NCBI RefSeq assembly: GCF_010500955.1
Contig: NZ_QVMJ01000019.1
Location: 1-64,000, forward strand
Source: Bacteroides sp. 519
GTDB taxonomy: Bacteria; Bacteroidota; Bacteroidia; Bacteroidales; Bacteroidaceae
DNA length: 64,000 nt
Reading direction: 5' to 3'
Below, piece by piece: positions 44,111 to 53,306 of this stretch (the first letter of the stretch is position 1; each line of letters begins with the position of its first letter). The notes below the pieces were generated by a model that worked only from the letters and a program-made list of their open reading frames with translations, searched no databases and was not told where the DNA came from. The position numbers and the translations under genes were made by a program.

Positions 44111-45451
44111 ATGAAGATAATAATAGCAGGTGCTGGTGAAGTAGGTACTCACCTGGCCAAATTGCTTTCGCGAGAGAAGCAAGATATAATTCTGATGGAT
44201 GAGGATGAAGATAAACTATCACCTCTGAGTTCGAATTTTGATTTGATGACAGTAACTGCGTCTCCCACTTCCATATCCGGTTTAAAAGATGTAGGTATAA
44301 ATGATGCAGAACTATTTATTGCCGTAACACCCGACGAAAGCCGTAACATTACCGCTTGTATGCTTGCTTCTAATCTGGGTGCTATTAAAACACTTGCCCG
44401 TATTGATAACTACGAATATCTGCTACCCAAAAACAAAGAGTTTTTCAGTAACCTGGGTGTACAATCGCTCATTTACCCCGAAATGCTGGCTGCTAAGGAA
44501 ATAGTATCGTCCATGCGTATGAGCTGGGTAAGACAGTGGTGGGAGTTCTGTGGTGGTGCATTAATTCTTATTGGTGTAAAGATGCGCAGCAATGCCGAGA
44601 TACTCAACATACCTTTACATAAACTGGGTGGTGCCAATACTCCTTATCATGTGGTTACCATAAAAAGAGGAAACAATACCATTATTCCCCGCGGTGATGA
44701 CACATTGAAAGAAAACGACATTGTTTATTTTACCACCATGCGTAAATATGTTCCCTACATCCGCAAAATAGCAGGGAAAGAAAACACAGCCGATGTTCAA
44801 AGTGTTATGATTATGGGAGGAAGCCGTATAGCTGTTCGTACAGCTCAATACGCCCCCGACTATATGAAGATTAAAATCATAGAAAAAGATATTGATCGCT
44901 GCAATCGCTTAACCGAATTACTGGACGATCGTATTATGATTATTAATGGTGATGGCCGCGATATGGAACTGCTGCTCGAAGAAGGTATAAAGAATACCGA
45001 TGCTTTTGTTGCTCTTACCGATAATGCCGAAACCAACATACTGGCCTGTTTGGCTGCCAAAAGAATTGGGGTAAGTAAAACCGTGGCCGAAGTAGAAAAC
45101 ATAGATTATATACACATGGCCGAAAGCCTTGATATTGGTAGTGTTATTAACAAAAAACTCATTGCTGCCAGCCATATATATCAGATGATGCTTCGTGCAG
45201 ATGTATCTAACGTTAAGTGCCTTACCTTTGCCGATGCCGATGTTGCCGAGTTCAGTGTAAAAGAAGGTTCGCGCATAACCCGTCATCCGGTAAAAGACCT
45301 TGGACTCCCTAAAGGAACAACCATTGGTGGATTAATACGGAATGGCGAAAGTCAACTGGTAACCGGAGACACACTTATAAAACCGGGCGACCATGTTGTT
45401 GTATTCTGTTTGGATATGATGATAAAGAAAATCGAAAAGTTTTTTAGTTAA
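44111..45451 (+). CDS. trkA: Trk potassium uptake regulator TrkA
   Basis: 446 residues from ATG 44111. The longer frame from 44015 only adds translated repeat (SLKTQNSLLITHYSK) and is rejected. Two Rossmann folds are present: MKIIIAGAGEVGTHLAKLL at the N-terminus, and VMIMGGSRIAVRTAQYAPD near residue 230. Each is followed by a RCK-C domain (LNIPLHKLGGANTPYHVV; RHPVKDLGLPKGTTIGGLIR). It binds NAD(H)/nucleotides and gates the TrkH channel at the inner membrane. It is 7 bases before trkH. Confidence 0.96.
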   Translation: MKIIIAGAGEVGTHLAKLLSREKQDIILMDEDEDKLSPLSSNFDLMTVTASPTSISGLKDVGINDAELFIAVTPDESRNITACMLASNLGAIKTLARIDNYEYLLPKNKEFFSNLGVQSLIYPEMLAAKEIVSSMRMSWVRQWWEFCGGALILIGVKMRSNAEILNIPLHKLGGANTPYHVVTIKRGNNTIIPRGDDTLKENDIVYFTTMRKYVPYIRKIAGKENTADVQSVMIMGGSRIAVRTAQYAPDYMKIKIIEKDIDRCNRLTELLDDRIMIINGDGRDMELLLEEGIKNTDAFVALTDNAETNILACLAAKRIGVSKTVAEVENIDYIHMAESLDIGSVINKKLIAASHIYQMMLRADVSNVKCLTFADADVAEFSVKEGSRITRHPVKDLGLPKGTTIGGLIRNGESQLVTGDTLIKPGDHVVVFCLDMMIKKIEKFFS

Positions 45452-45458
45452 GCATACA

Positions 45459-46907
45459 ATGATACACGCAAAAATGATATTCCGTATCATGGGGTTTCTT
45501 GTTTTGATAGAAACAGTTATGTTGCTATGTTGCATCGCAGTATCATTATTTTATAAAGAAGATGATTTACTGAGTTTTATCATAACAGCAGCAGTAACTC
45601 TGATAGCAGGAATTGCATTTTCTTTAGCCGGCAGAAATGCTGATAATCAGTTTGGTAAACGCGATGGTATTATTATCGTCAGCATATCATGGGTGGTGGT
45701 TTCTGCCTTCGGCATGCTTCCGTTTTATCTGAGTGGATATGTACCCAACATTACCAATGCCTTTTTCGAAGCCATGTCTGGTTTTACAAGTACAGGCAGT
45801 ACAATACTTGATAACATTGAGGCCCTACCCCATGGATTATTGTTTTGGCGAAGCATAAGCCAATGGATTGGAGGATTGGGAATTGTGTTTTTTACCATTG
45901 CCGTACTCCCCATCTTTGGTGTAGGTAGTGTACAGCTATTTGCTGCCGAAACCAGCGGATTAACATACGATAAAGTTCACCCCCGCATAGGCGTAACAGC
46001 CAAATGGATTTGGAGCATCTACATTGGCCTAACAATAACCATTGCCATACTTTTATGGTTAGGAGGGATGGATGTATTTGATAGTATATGCCACTCTTTC
46101 ACCACAGCCTCAACCGGAGGATATTCAACCAAACAGGCTAGCATAGGGTATTACAATTCACCATACATAGAGTATGTTATCTCTGTTTTTATGGTTGTAT
46201 CGGGAGTAAATTTCTCTTTGCTCTTAATTCTTACCAAAGGTAAATTCAAAAAGTTTTTCAAAGATACCGAGTTGAAATGGTATTTAATATCAATAGGCTT
46301 ATTAACCTTGTTTATAGCTGTTGGTCTTTATTATACTACAGGTTCAGGAGTGGAAGAGTCTTTCCGGAAATCATTTTTCCAAATAACCTCGCTCCATACA
46401 TCAACAGGTTTTGCTACAACCGATTACATGCTTTGGAAACCCTTGTTCTGGGCTTTATTGGTAGTAGTAATGGTGGTTGGCGGCTGTGCAGGAAGCACCT
46501 CGGGTGGTATTAAATGTATTCGTATGATTATTCTTACTAAAATAGCAAGAAACGAATTTAAAAGAATAATCCATCCCAATGCCGTTTTGCCGGTAAGAAT
46601 AAATGGTCAGGTTGCTCCTTCTTCTATTATAACCAGTGTATTAGCCTTTATCTTTGTATACCTGGTAATAATTGTTGTTAGTTGCCTAATAATGCTTGGC
46701 CTTGGTGTTGACTTTGTTGAGTCTATTGGTATTGTTGTTTCAAGTGTAGGTAATATGGGACCAGGCCTCGGTCTTACCGGACCAGCATATTCTTGGAACA
46801 GCTTGCCTGATGCTGCCAAGTGGATTTCTGCCTTCTTAATGCTTATTGGCAGACTGGAACTGTTTACTGTACTTATTTTGTTTACACGTAGTTTCTGGAA
46901 AAAGAGC

Positions 46908-46910
<3 letters not shown>
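45459..46910 (+). CDS. trkH: Trk potassium transporter membrane subunit TrkH
   Basis: 483 residues with four membrane-pore-membrane repeats. The selectivity regions are visible (AMSGFTSTGSTIL, SFTTASTGGYSTKQA, TSLHTSTGFATTDY, VSSVGNMGPGLGLTGP). It forms the K+ channel that works with TrkA. It starts 7 bases after trkA. A gtagatagta repeat begins at its stop codon (46908-46910). Confidence 0.96.
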
Positions 46911-46947
<37 letters not shown>

Positions 46948-46997
46948 ATGAAGTGCTGTAAGCACGACCCCTAGACTTAAACTATTACTTATATTTT

Positions 46998-47028
46998 TTG
47001 TTGTTTATTAAATATTTAGTATTTTCAC
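46998..47028 (+). promoter_or_regulatory. Possible promoter of the DUF3990 operon
   Basis: TTTG at 46998-47001, 19-base spacer, TATTTTCA at 47021-47028. The -7 box is imperfect. The start codon follows 26 bases later. Confidence 0.5.
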
Positions 47029-47054
47029 TAAGAGAATAACCTACAACATAAAAA

Positions 47055-47540
47055 ATGAAAGTATATCACGGTACAGACATAGTTATTGAAAAGCCGCAAA
47101 TAACCAACCGCTTCAAAACACTTGATTTTGGAGAGGGATTTTATACAACAGAAAATGAAAATCAAGCTCAGGAGTTTGCTGTAAAAGTTTGCAAACGGAG
47201 GAATTCATCTTTTAGCCCTGTTGTTAATTGTTACGAGTTTAATGAAGATCTAACTAGATTTTCAGTGTTGAAGTTTGATGCACCCGATGAAAAATGGCTG
47301 GATTTTGTTGTTGAACGAAGAAAAGGCATTCCTATAATTGAAAAATATGATCTGATTATCGGCCCTGTAGCTAACGATGATGTTTTTGGTACTATTATTT
47401 TATATGAAGCAGGACAATTGGATAAAGAGAGTGCTATAAAGAGGTTTAAAGTGAAACGATTATATAACCAAGTGCTATTTTGCAACAAATCAGTTTTGAG
47501 TCATTTGACTTTTATTAAATCATATAAAGTGGGAGGTTAA
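47055..47540 (+). CDS. DUF3990 protein, ADP-ribosyltransferase-like
   Basis: 161 residues. The N-terminus KVYHGTDIVIEKPQI and FGEGFYTTENENQAQEFA match the DUF3990 family, whose YHGT and GFYTT elements resemble the NAD-binding core of ADP-ribosyltransferase folds. An acidic candidate for catalysis lies in the C-terminal half (VANDDVFGTIILYEAGQL). It has no signal peptide and is cytoplasmic. It heads a compact three-gene operon with an unknown 82-residue protein and a DUF3791 protein, a pairing seen in many Bacteroidota and Firmicutes. I infer a toxin- or modifier-like enzyme with small partners; activity is not shown. Confidence 0.8.
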   Translation: MKVYHGTDIVIEKPQITNRFKTLDFGEGFYTTENENQAQEFAVKVCKRRNSSFSPVVNCYEFNEDLTRFSVLKFDAPDEKWLDFVVERRKGIPIIEKYDLIIGPVANDDVFGTIILYEAGQLDKESAIKRFKVKRLYNQVLFCNKSVLSHLTFIKSYKVGG

Positions 47541-47542
47541 AG

Positions 47543-47791
47543 ATGAAAGACAAAAATCAAATATCAGCACTTTTAGGTGTTTGCATTATTCCACAGATTA
47601 TTGATGAAATAAAAGGGTTCTACAATAATCAGGAAGAAATTGCTATAAAAGAATTTTATAAATCAAACTTGTTCGACAAACTACAAAATCCACTTACAGG
47701 ACTTTGGCATTTAAGCCCTAAAACACTATCGCAAATATTTTTAGCGGAAGTAAACGAACAAGAAATAGAATATCCGGAGGAACAGTCATGA
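47543..47791 (+). CDS. Small helical protein of the DUF3990/DUF3791 operon
   Basis: 82 residues, starting two bases after the DUF3990 stop and overlapping the next gene by four bases (ATGA). It is predicted cytoplasmic and helical (IIPQIIDEIKGFYNNQEEIAIKEFYKSNLFDKLQ), with LWHLSPKTLSQIFLAE at the C-terminal part. I do not recognise a named family with certainty. Tight coupling suggests it acts with its neighbours, perhaps as inhibitor or adaptor. Confidence 0.75.
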   Translation: MKDKNQISALLGVCIIPQIIDEIKGFYNNQEEIAIKEFYKSNLFDKLQNPLTGLWHLSPKTLSQIFLAEVNEQEIEYPEEQS

Positions 47792-47982
47792 GCAAAGAAA
47801 ACGATTTTTTAGTTTTTGTGGTTGAGTATTACCGCAACAAGAAAGAACTATCTGGAAAAGAGGTTATTTCATTATTCAATAAATACAATATATGGGATTT
47901 AGCAAAAAAGTCCTACTTCCTTTGGCATATAGAATCACCAGATAATTTTGTGCAAGAAATAGACTATCATGTAAGTAGCTAA
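47788..47982 (+). CDS. DUF3791 protein
   Basis: 64 residues. MSKENDFLVFVVEYYRNKK, LSGKEVISLFNKYNIWDLAKKSYFLWHIES and a final VQEIDYHVSS fit the short DUF3791 family that accompanies DUF3990. It overlaps the preceding gene by ATGA, indicating translational coupling. It is likely the immunity or antitoxin-type partner if the operon is a toxin system; that is inference from context. Confidence 0.78.
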   Translation: MSKENDFLVFVVEYYRNKKELSGKEVISLFNKYNIWDLAKKSYFLWHIESPDNFVQEIDYHVSS

Positions 47983-48050
47983 ATCAAAAGTTCTATATCC
48001 TCTACCTGAAACCCCTGAACTTCCACTTATCTACTTTTTTGACTAAAATG

Positions 48051-48081
48051 TTGTGAAAACAAAAATCGGGTGTTATATTTG
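48051..48081 (+). promoter_or_regulatory. Promoter of sensor kinase gene
   Basis: TTGT at 48051-48054, 19-base spacer, TATATTTG at 48074-48081. The start codon (GTG) is at 48116. Confidence 0.7.
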
Positions 48082-48115
48082 TGCATAAGAAACAGTATAT
48101 ATAAATTATTATTTA

Positions 48116-50128
48116 GTGAATAATAGGATATTTAACACCCCTGAATCCCTCACCTCCCTGTTAACAGCACTCAAAGCCGGTTGGTGGGTAAGAAACAACG
48201 AAAGTAGATTATTTATTTTATCAGAATTTATAAAAGAGCAACTAAATATACAATCTGATACACTTACTTTTGATGCTTTTATCAAGATGGTTCGTGAAGA
48301 TTATCGCGAAAGAATAATGCGAACTTACGATCTTGATGTTGCCGGTAATCAGAAAGAAAAAACATTTCCATTAGAAACTACAAACGGAGTAGTATGGATT
48401 AAAACCAAATCGGTAAGCAAAAATGCAGATAACACAATAGTGGGCTATTTACAGGTAATCGAGAATCCCGAAAAAACCAACCCAAAGAAGGTAGCTCCAT
48501 TAAGAATAAACAACCTCTTATATCAGCTTAACAATATATCAAAGATTCTATTATCGTTTCTTCAGGCAAAAGACCCCGATAAGATTGTTAACGAAATACT
48601 GGGAGATATTCTCAAGCAATTTAAGGCAGGCCGTACCTACATTTTTGAGTATGATTGGGACGAAGGAACCCAAACCAATACTTACGAAGTAGTAGATGAA
48701 AACGTGAAGCCCGAAATTGATATGCTTTATAAGTTACCTTTCGAGATGACTACCTGGTGGACACAACAAATCAGTCAGGGAAAACAAATCATATTATCTA
48801 CACTTGATGATTTGCCGCCTGCAGCAAAACCGGAGAAAGATTTTCTTGCTATGCAAGATATAAACTCTTTATTTGTAGCCCCATTAATGTCTAAAGAAGG
48901 AGTTTGGGGATACGCCGGAGTAGATATTGTAGATGGATTTCACGATTGGACCGAAGAAGACTGCCAATGGCTATCGGCACTGGTAAACATTGTTAGTTTG
49001 TGTATTCAGTTGCAACGTTCGGAAAACCGGGCACATCGGGATAAATCATACCTGGAAAGTTTGTATCGGAATATGCCATTAGGTTATATGCGTTTACAGG
49101 TTCTTTGTAAAACCAAACAGGATTATGATTTTATATACCTGGATGTGAACGATGCTGCCGAAAAACTTTTTCAGCAACCATTAGGTAATTGCCTTGGTAA
49201 GAAAGCAAGTGCAACAATTAATTGTTTTGGTGATGATGCATATCAATTACAGAAACAATTTGAAAGTGATACACATCTCGATTTGGAATACTACATTAAA
49301 TGGAGCGATAAATATGCCCGGCTAATAGCTTACTCCATTCATAAAGATGAAGTAATTTGCCTGTTTGCTGATATAACCGAATCGTACCACAACCAACAAA
49401 GATTAATAGATGCCAAAGAAAAGGCAGAAATAAGCGACAGATTAAAAACTGCCTTTCTGGCTAATATGAGTCATGAGATACGAACACCATTAAATGCAAT
49501 TGTAGGATTCTCGGACTTGCTTACCCATTCGGAAGAGATTGAGAAAGAAGACCGCAGCACTTATGCCAGAATTGTACAAGAAAACAACGACCTGCTTCTT
49601 CAGGTTATTTCGGATATTCTGGATATCTCGAAAATTGAAGCAGGAACAATTGATCTGGTTTATGAGAACATAGATGCTGCTCAACTCTGTTCGGAGTTGT
49701 TACAGTTTTACCATACAAAAACATATAACCGGAAGGTGAAGATTTTAATCTGCGAAACCGTACCTTCCTGCATTATTAAAACAGACAAAGTAAGGTTAAC
49801 CCAAGTGCTTAGTAACTTTGTTGACAATGCATTGAAATTTACATTCGAAGGAAATGTTTCAATAGGCTGCCAGAAGGTAGATGACAACACTATTAAATTC
49901 TATGTAAAGGATACCGGTACCGGAATTCCGAAGGAAAAGCAGGAACAAATTTTTAACCGCTTTACCAAACTGGATAGCTTCTCGGTTGGAACCGGCTTAG
50001 GGCTCACCATCAGTAAAAGCCTTGTTGAACTGATGGGAGGCGAAATTGGTGTAGACTCTGAGGTTGGTCAAGGCTCATGCTTCTGGTTTACTTATCCGCT
50101 TGAGAAGGTGTTAAGCCCATCTTGGTAG
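48116..50128 (+). CDS. Soluble PAS/GAF sensor histidine kinase
   Basis: 670 residues, GTG start. There is no membrane segment or signal. Residues ~1-115 look PAS-like, ~135-300 form a GAF domain (KILLSFLQAKDPDKIVNEILGDILKQF, FVAPLMSKEGVWGYAGVD) and ~310-420 a second PAS. HisKA carries His453 in FLANMSHEIRTPLNAIVGFSDLL. The HATPase domain has NFVDNALKFT, DTGTGIPKEKQEQIF and GTGLGLTISKSLVELMGG. There is no receiver domain, so the partner response regulator lies elsewhere. The 3' end overlaps the convergent nucleotidyltransferase gene by 41 bases. Confidence 0.92.
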   Translation: MNNRIFNTPESLTSLLTALKAGWWVRNNESRLFILSEFIKEQLNIQSDTLTFDAFIKMVREDYRERIMRTYDLDVAGNQKEKTFPLETTNGVVWIKTKSVSKNADNTIVGYLQVIENPEKTNPKKVAPLRINNLLYQLNNISKILLSFLQAKDPDKIVNEILGDILKQFKAGRTYIFEYDWDEGTQTNTYEVVDENVKPEIDMLYKLPFEMTTWWTQQISQGKQIILSTLDDLPPAAKPEKDFLAMQDINSLFVAPLMSKEGVWGYAGVDIVDGFHDWTEEDCQWLSALVNIVSLCIQLQRSENRAHRDKSYLESLYRNMPLGYMRLQVLCKTKQDYDFIYLDVNDAAEKLFQQPLGNCLGKKASATINCFGDDAYQLQKQFESDTHLDLEYYIKWSDKYARLIAYSIHKDEVICLFADITESYHNQQRLIDAKEKAEISDRLKTAFLANMSHEIRTPLNAIVGFSDLLTHSEEIEKEDRSTYARIVQENNDLLLQVISDILDISKIEAGTIDLVYENIDAAQLCSELLQFYHTKTYNRKVKILICETVPSCIIKTDKVRLTQVLSNFVDNALKFTFEGNVSIGCQKVDDNTIKFYVKDTGTGIPKEKQEQIFNRFTKLDSFSVGTGLGLTISKSLVELMGGEIGVDSEVGQGSCFWFTYPLEKVLSPSW

Positions 50129-51533
50129 CTTTTTCCATCATATAGGCATAAGCGGCATTGTATTCGTTAGGAATCACCCCATCGAGTATGGCATCTTTAA
50201 TCGAACTTTTTAAAGCGCCAACCTCCATGCTTGGTTCCAACCCGAATATCCTCATTATCTCTTCACCACTAATGGGTGGTTGGAAGTTTCGGATGCGGTC
50301 TTTCTCTTCAATGTCTTTCAACTTTTGCCTAACCAGCTGAAAGTTATTCAGAAAGCGTTGTTTGCGTTCGGAGTTCTTAGAAGTTATATCTGCCTCGCAA
50401 AGCACCATCAAATCGTCGATATCATTACTTGCCTCGAACAACAAACGGCGCACGGCCGAGTCGGTTACTTCATCATCGGCAATAGCAATCGGACGCATGT
50501 GCAAGCCTACAAGTTTTTGCACATACTTCATTTTCTCGTTCATGGGCAGTTTCATCCGGCGGAAGATATTGGGAATCATCTTCTCGCCTATGAAGTTATG
50601 GTTATGGAAAGTCCACCCGATACGTGGTTCCCACCGCTTGGTTGCCGGCTTTGCAATATCGTGTAACAATGCAGCCCAGCGAAGCCACAAATTATCGGTT
50701 TCTTTACTTATATTATCGAGCACCTCCAGGGTATGATAGAAATTATCTTTGTGTCCGCGTCCGTTTTTAACTTCTATTCCCTGCAAGGCTGCTAACTCCG
50801 GAAAGATAAGTGCAAGCAATCCGCAACGTTCCAGGTCGATAAATCCTTTGGATGGTATGGGCGAGAGCATGATTTTGTTTAATTCGTCGGCAATCCGCTC
50901 TTTAGATATAATCTCAATCCGTTCCTTGTTCCGGGTAATCGATTCAAAAGTTTCATCATCAATATAAAAGTTCAATTGGGTGGCAAAACGGATGCAGCGC
51001 ATCATACGCAAAGGATCATCACTGAATGTTATATCCGGATCTAACGGTGTACGAATGGTTCGTTCTTTCATATCTGCAATGCCGTTGAAAGGATCAACCA
51101 GTTCGCCTAACCTGCTTTGGTTAAGGCATACTGCCATGGCATTGATAGTAAAGTCGCGCCGATTTTGATCGTCCTGAAGCGTACCATTCTCAACAATCGG
51201 TTTGCGCGAGTTGCGTTGATAAGATTCTCTTCGGGCACCAACAAATTCTACCTCAGTGCCTTTGTATTTAACCTGGGCTGTTCCAAAGTTTTTGAATACA
51301 GCTATATGGGCATGTTTACCTAGTCTATTTGCATAAGCCTGTGCCATTTCAATGCCACTACCTACTACTACTACATCAATATCTTTAGATGGACGCTGAA
51401 GAAAAAGGTCGCGTACATAGCCGCCCACAGCATAACATTCTAATCCAAGTGCATCGGCAGTTGCGGTTATCGGTTGAAAAATATTCTTGCTAAAATGCGT
51501 TTTCAGGTCTTCCTGTGTAAGTTCAATCATCAC
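50088..51533 (-). CDS. cca: CCA-adding-type tRNA nucleotidyltransferase with HD domain
   Basis: 481 residues (a second Met follows the first). The class II nucleotidyltransferase head has CYAVGGYVRDLFLQRPSKDIDVVVVG, with the metal-binding Asp-Ile-Asp pair, then RRDFTINAMAV and DPFNGIADMKERTIRTPLDPDITFSDDPLRMMRCIRFA. An HD hydrolase domain follows (RWAALLHDIAKPATKRW). It adds or repairs the CCA 3' end of tRNAs; a poly(A) polymerase role cannot be excluded by sequence reading. It has its own promoter at 51536-51566. Confidence 0.92.
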   Translation of the reverse strand: MMIELTQEDLKTHFSKNIFQPITATADALGLECYAVGGYVRDLFLQRPSKDIDVVVVGSGIEMAQAYANRLGKHAHIAVFKNFGTAQVKYKGTEVEFVGARRESYQRNSRKPIVENGTLQDDQNRRDFTINAMAVCLNQSRLGELVDPFNGIADMKERTIRTPLDPDITFSDDPLRMMRCIRFATQLNFYIDDETFESITRNKERIEIISKERIADELNKIMLSPIPSKGFIDLERCGLLALIFPELAALQGIEVKNGRGHKDNFYHTLEVLDNISKETDNLWLRWAALLHDIAKPATKRWEPRIGWTFHNHNFIGEKMIPNIFRRMKLPMNEKMKYVQKLVGLHMRPIAIADDEVTDSAVRRLLFEASNDIDDLMVLCEADITSKNSERKQRFLNNFQLVRQKLKDIEEKDRIRNFQPPISGEEIMRIFGLEPSMEVGALKSSIKDAILDGVIPNEYNAAYAYMMEKATKMGLTPSQADK

Positions 51534-51535
51534 TG

Positions 51536-51566
51536 CAAAGATAGTTTATGAGTTTTAAGTTGCAAA
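51536..51566 (-). promoter_or_regulatory. Promoter of cca
   Basis: On the minus strand, TTTG (51563-51566), 19-base spacer, TATCTTTG (51536-51543). Very close to the start codon at 51533, so the leader would be very short or a start downstream would be used. A second TATCTTTG at 51563-51570 overlaps the -33 box. Confidence 0.6.
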
Positions 51567-51576
51567 GATAATAAGT

Positions 51577-51720
51577 TTTGAGTTAGTAGCTAGTAGTTAG
51601 TAGATAGTAGTTAGTAGATAGTAGTTAGTAGATAGTAGTTAGTAGATAGTAGATAGTAGCGATGCCGCATGGTCCTACTAGCTACTAACTACTAACTACT
51701 AGCTACTCTAACTACTAATT
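51577..51720. repeat. TTAGTAGATAGTAG array with inverted partner
   Basis: A run of 14-base units (TTAGTAGATAGTAG) is followed by the loop gcgatgccgcatggtc and complementary words CTAGCTACTAACTACTAACT. The same architecture as 43997-44110, including a gatgccg-atgg loop. Confidence 0.9.
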
Positions 51721-51862
51721 CTTCTGTTTTTCGCTAGTGATGGTATATAACTCTGTTTTGGAAAATGTTTAGTAATATATATTTTTTATAAAGTGTAATT
51801 GTTAGTATATTTACGATTGCCAATTAGCCTAACCTATATATTAACCTTTTAAAACATTCGCA

Positions 51863-52081
51863 ATGAATAGAACTGAAATTGGTATTTATGCCACCAAAGT
51901 TTGGCAATTACTGGTAAACAATGCTCGCTGGAGCTACGGAGACTTGAAAAGGAAGTCAGGACTTCGTGACAAAGATTTAGGGGCTGCATTAGGTTGGCTC
52001 GCCCATGAAAACAAGGTTCAATTTGATCAGGAAGAGGATGAACTTTATGTGTATTTGTGCGTAAATGTCTACATAGGCTAA
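51863..52081 (+). CDS. Small winged-helix protein (DUF2582-like)
   Basis: 72 residues. MNRTEIGIYATKVWQLLVNNARWSYGDLKRKSGLRDKDLGAALGWLAHENKVQF fits the small winged helix-turn-helix family (PF10771) found throughout Bacteroidota. It is likely a DNA-binding or regulatory protein; targets are unknown. It is single, with a strong hairpin after its stop. Confidence 0.8.
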   Translation: MNRTEIGIYATKVWQLLVNNARWSYGDLKRKSGLRDKDLGAALGWLAHENKVQFDQEEDELYVYLCVNVYIG

Positions 52082-52102
52082 ACTCTTCTCTTTAGAAAAA
52101 AC

Positions 52103-52137
52103 TCTCCCGGGTTTTGTTTAAAATGTATCCCGGGAGA
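52103..52137. terminator. Bidirectional terminator-like hairpin
   Basis: A 9-base stem TCTCCCGGG (52103-52111) and CCCGGGAGA (52129-52137) lies between two convergent genes. A-rich sequence precedes it and T-rich sequence follows it. Confidence 0.75.
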
Positions 52138-52144
52138 TTCGGTT

Positions 52145-52558
52145 CTATTTGTTCTTTTGCTTCTTTTCCATTTTCAGTTCAATAACAAATGCTGTGAGAA
52201 GTCCTATTCCCCCGAATATTAACACACACGATCCGTAAATCATTCCTGCTATTTCTCTGTATTCCCAGTTTCGGAAGTTTTCTACGTAATCTGGTATGCT
52301 ATTTATTGTAATAATAAATCCGGTTAATAAGCCAATACCTAATCCAATCAACAAACATCCTACTTTAAGTGCGCCATACGAAAAACGCAGTTGCGAAAAG
52401 TCGGGCAAGGTGAGATTTATTTTATCACCCGAGAAGTTTTCGGTTAACTTATCAATTAATGCTAATCTCTCGCGACGGCGGGCAAACAATTCAAACAGTT
52501 TATAAACGCCAAATACACAAATACCTACTACAAGGGGGGCTGTAATAAAATCCATCAT
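52145..52558 (-). CDS. Membrane protein, DUF6249-like
   Basis: 137 residues with three hydrophobic segments (APLVVGICVFGVYKLFELF, ALKVGCLLIGLGIGLLTGFII, MIYGSCVLIFGGIGLLTAFVI). A charged cytoplasmic stretch (ARRRERLALIDKL) follows the first. It resembles DUF6249 proteins that sit beside ECF sigma factor genes in Bacteroidota. It is divergent from the sigma factor and its partner here. The role is unknown, perhaps envelope stress linked. Confidence 0.7.
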   Translation of the reverse strand: MMDFITAPLVVGICVFGVYKLFELFARRRERLALIDKLTENFSGDKINLTLPDFSQLRFSYGALKVGCLLIGLGIGLLTGFIITINSIPDYVENFRNWEYREIAGMIYGSCVLIFGGIGLLTAFVIELKMEKKQKNK

Positions 52559-52680
52559 AATTATAGGTTTTAAATGAATAATTTATTTTTAGACATAAGA
52601 ACAAAAGAACATATTTTCTTTGTTGCTTTGTTTAGTTAGATGTAGCAAGATTATATAAGGTTACACTTTATCGAAGTTTT

Positions 52681-52709
52681 TTTGCTATAAAAAATATCAG
52701 CTATATTTG
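52681..52709 (+). promoter_or_regulatory. Promoter of ECF sigma factor gene
   Basis: TTTG at 52681-52684, 17-base spacer, TATATTTG at 52702-52709. The spacer is shorter than usual. It favours the start at 52746 over the ATG at 52725. Confidence 0.55.
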
Positions 52710-52745
52710 TAACCTTTACTTGCGATGCCACATCTAACAAGTATC

Positions 52746-53306
52746 ATGAACAGTAAAGAAGAGAAATTGTATATAAAAAGAATACTGGATGGCGAAACAG
52801 AACTGTATGCTTGTTTCCTTGAAAGCTATAGCCGTTCTATTTATTCTCTTGTTATACAAATAGTATCTTCGGCCGAGGATGCTGAGGAAATAGTACAGGA
52901 TGTGTTTCTGAAAGCATTTAAGAGTTTATATACATATCGTGGAGATTCTTCTTTTTCGACCTGGCTTTACCGTATAGCCTACAATATGGCAATAGGATTT
53001 ACCAGAAAGAAGAAGCATGATTTTTTGGCTATAGAAGAAAGTATAATAAATAATGTACCGGATGATAAAGCCGATTCTGTTTTGTTTCCGAGTGAAGACG
53101 AAGAGAAAATAATGGAGCTAACCGCTGCCATTGAAAAGTTAACACCCGAAGAGAAAGCTATCATTACATTATTCTATTATGAAGAAAAATCGATTGACGA
53201 AACTGCCGAAATCACAAAGTTATCTGTTGCAAATGTGAAGGTTAGATTGCACAGGATACGCAAGAAATTATATGTTTTACTAAAAGGTGATGATGATGGA
53301 AAATAA
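52746..53306 (+). CDS. ECF-type RNA polymerase sigma factor
   Basis: 186 residues from ATG 52746. Region 2 is ILDGETELYACFLESYSRSIYSLVIQIVSSAEDAEEIVQDVFLKAFKSL and FSTWLYRIAYNMAI. Region 4 is LTPEEKAIITLFYYEEKSIDETAEITKLSVANVKVRLHRIRKKL. It redirects RNA polymerase to a small regulon, often under control of a membrane anti-sigma protein. The downstream gene overlaps its 3' end by 20 bases and encodes a small membrane protein, its likely partner. Confidence 0.93.
   Translation: MNSKEEKLYIKRILDGETELYACFLESYSRSIYSLVIQIVSSAEDAEEIVQDVFLKAFKSLYTYRGDSSFSTWLYRIAYNMAIGFTRKKKHDFLAIEESIINNVPDDKADSVLFPSEDEEKIMELTAAIEKLTPEEKAIITLFYYEEKSIDETAEITKLSVANVKVRLHRIRKKLYVLLKGDDDGK

Larger units (their letters stand above)
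51534..51862. other. 329-base divergent gap, mostly repeat
   Basis: It holds the cca promoter at the left, the tagtagatagtag array in the middle and a possible -7 box TATATTTA (51806-51813) for the small wHTH gene at the right. I see no gene in it. Confidence 0.7.
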
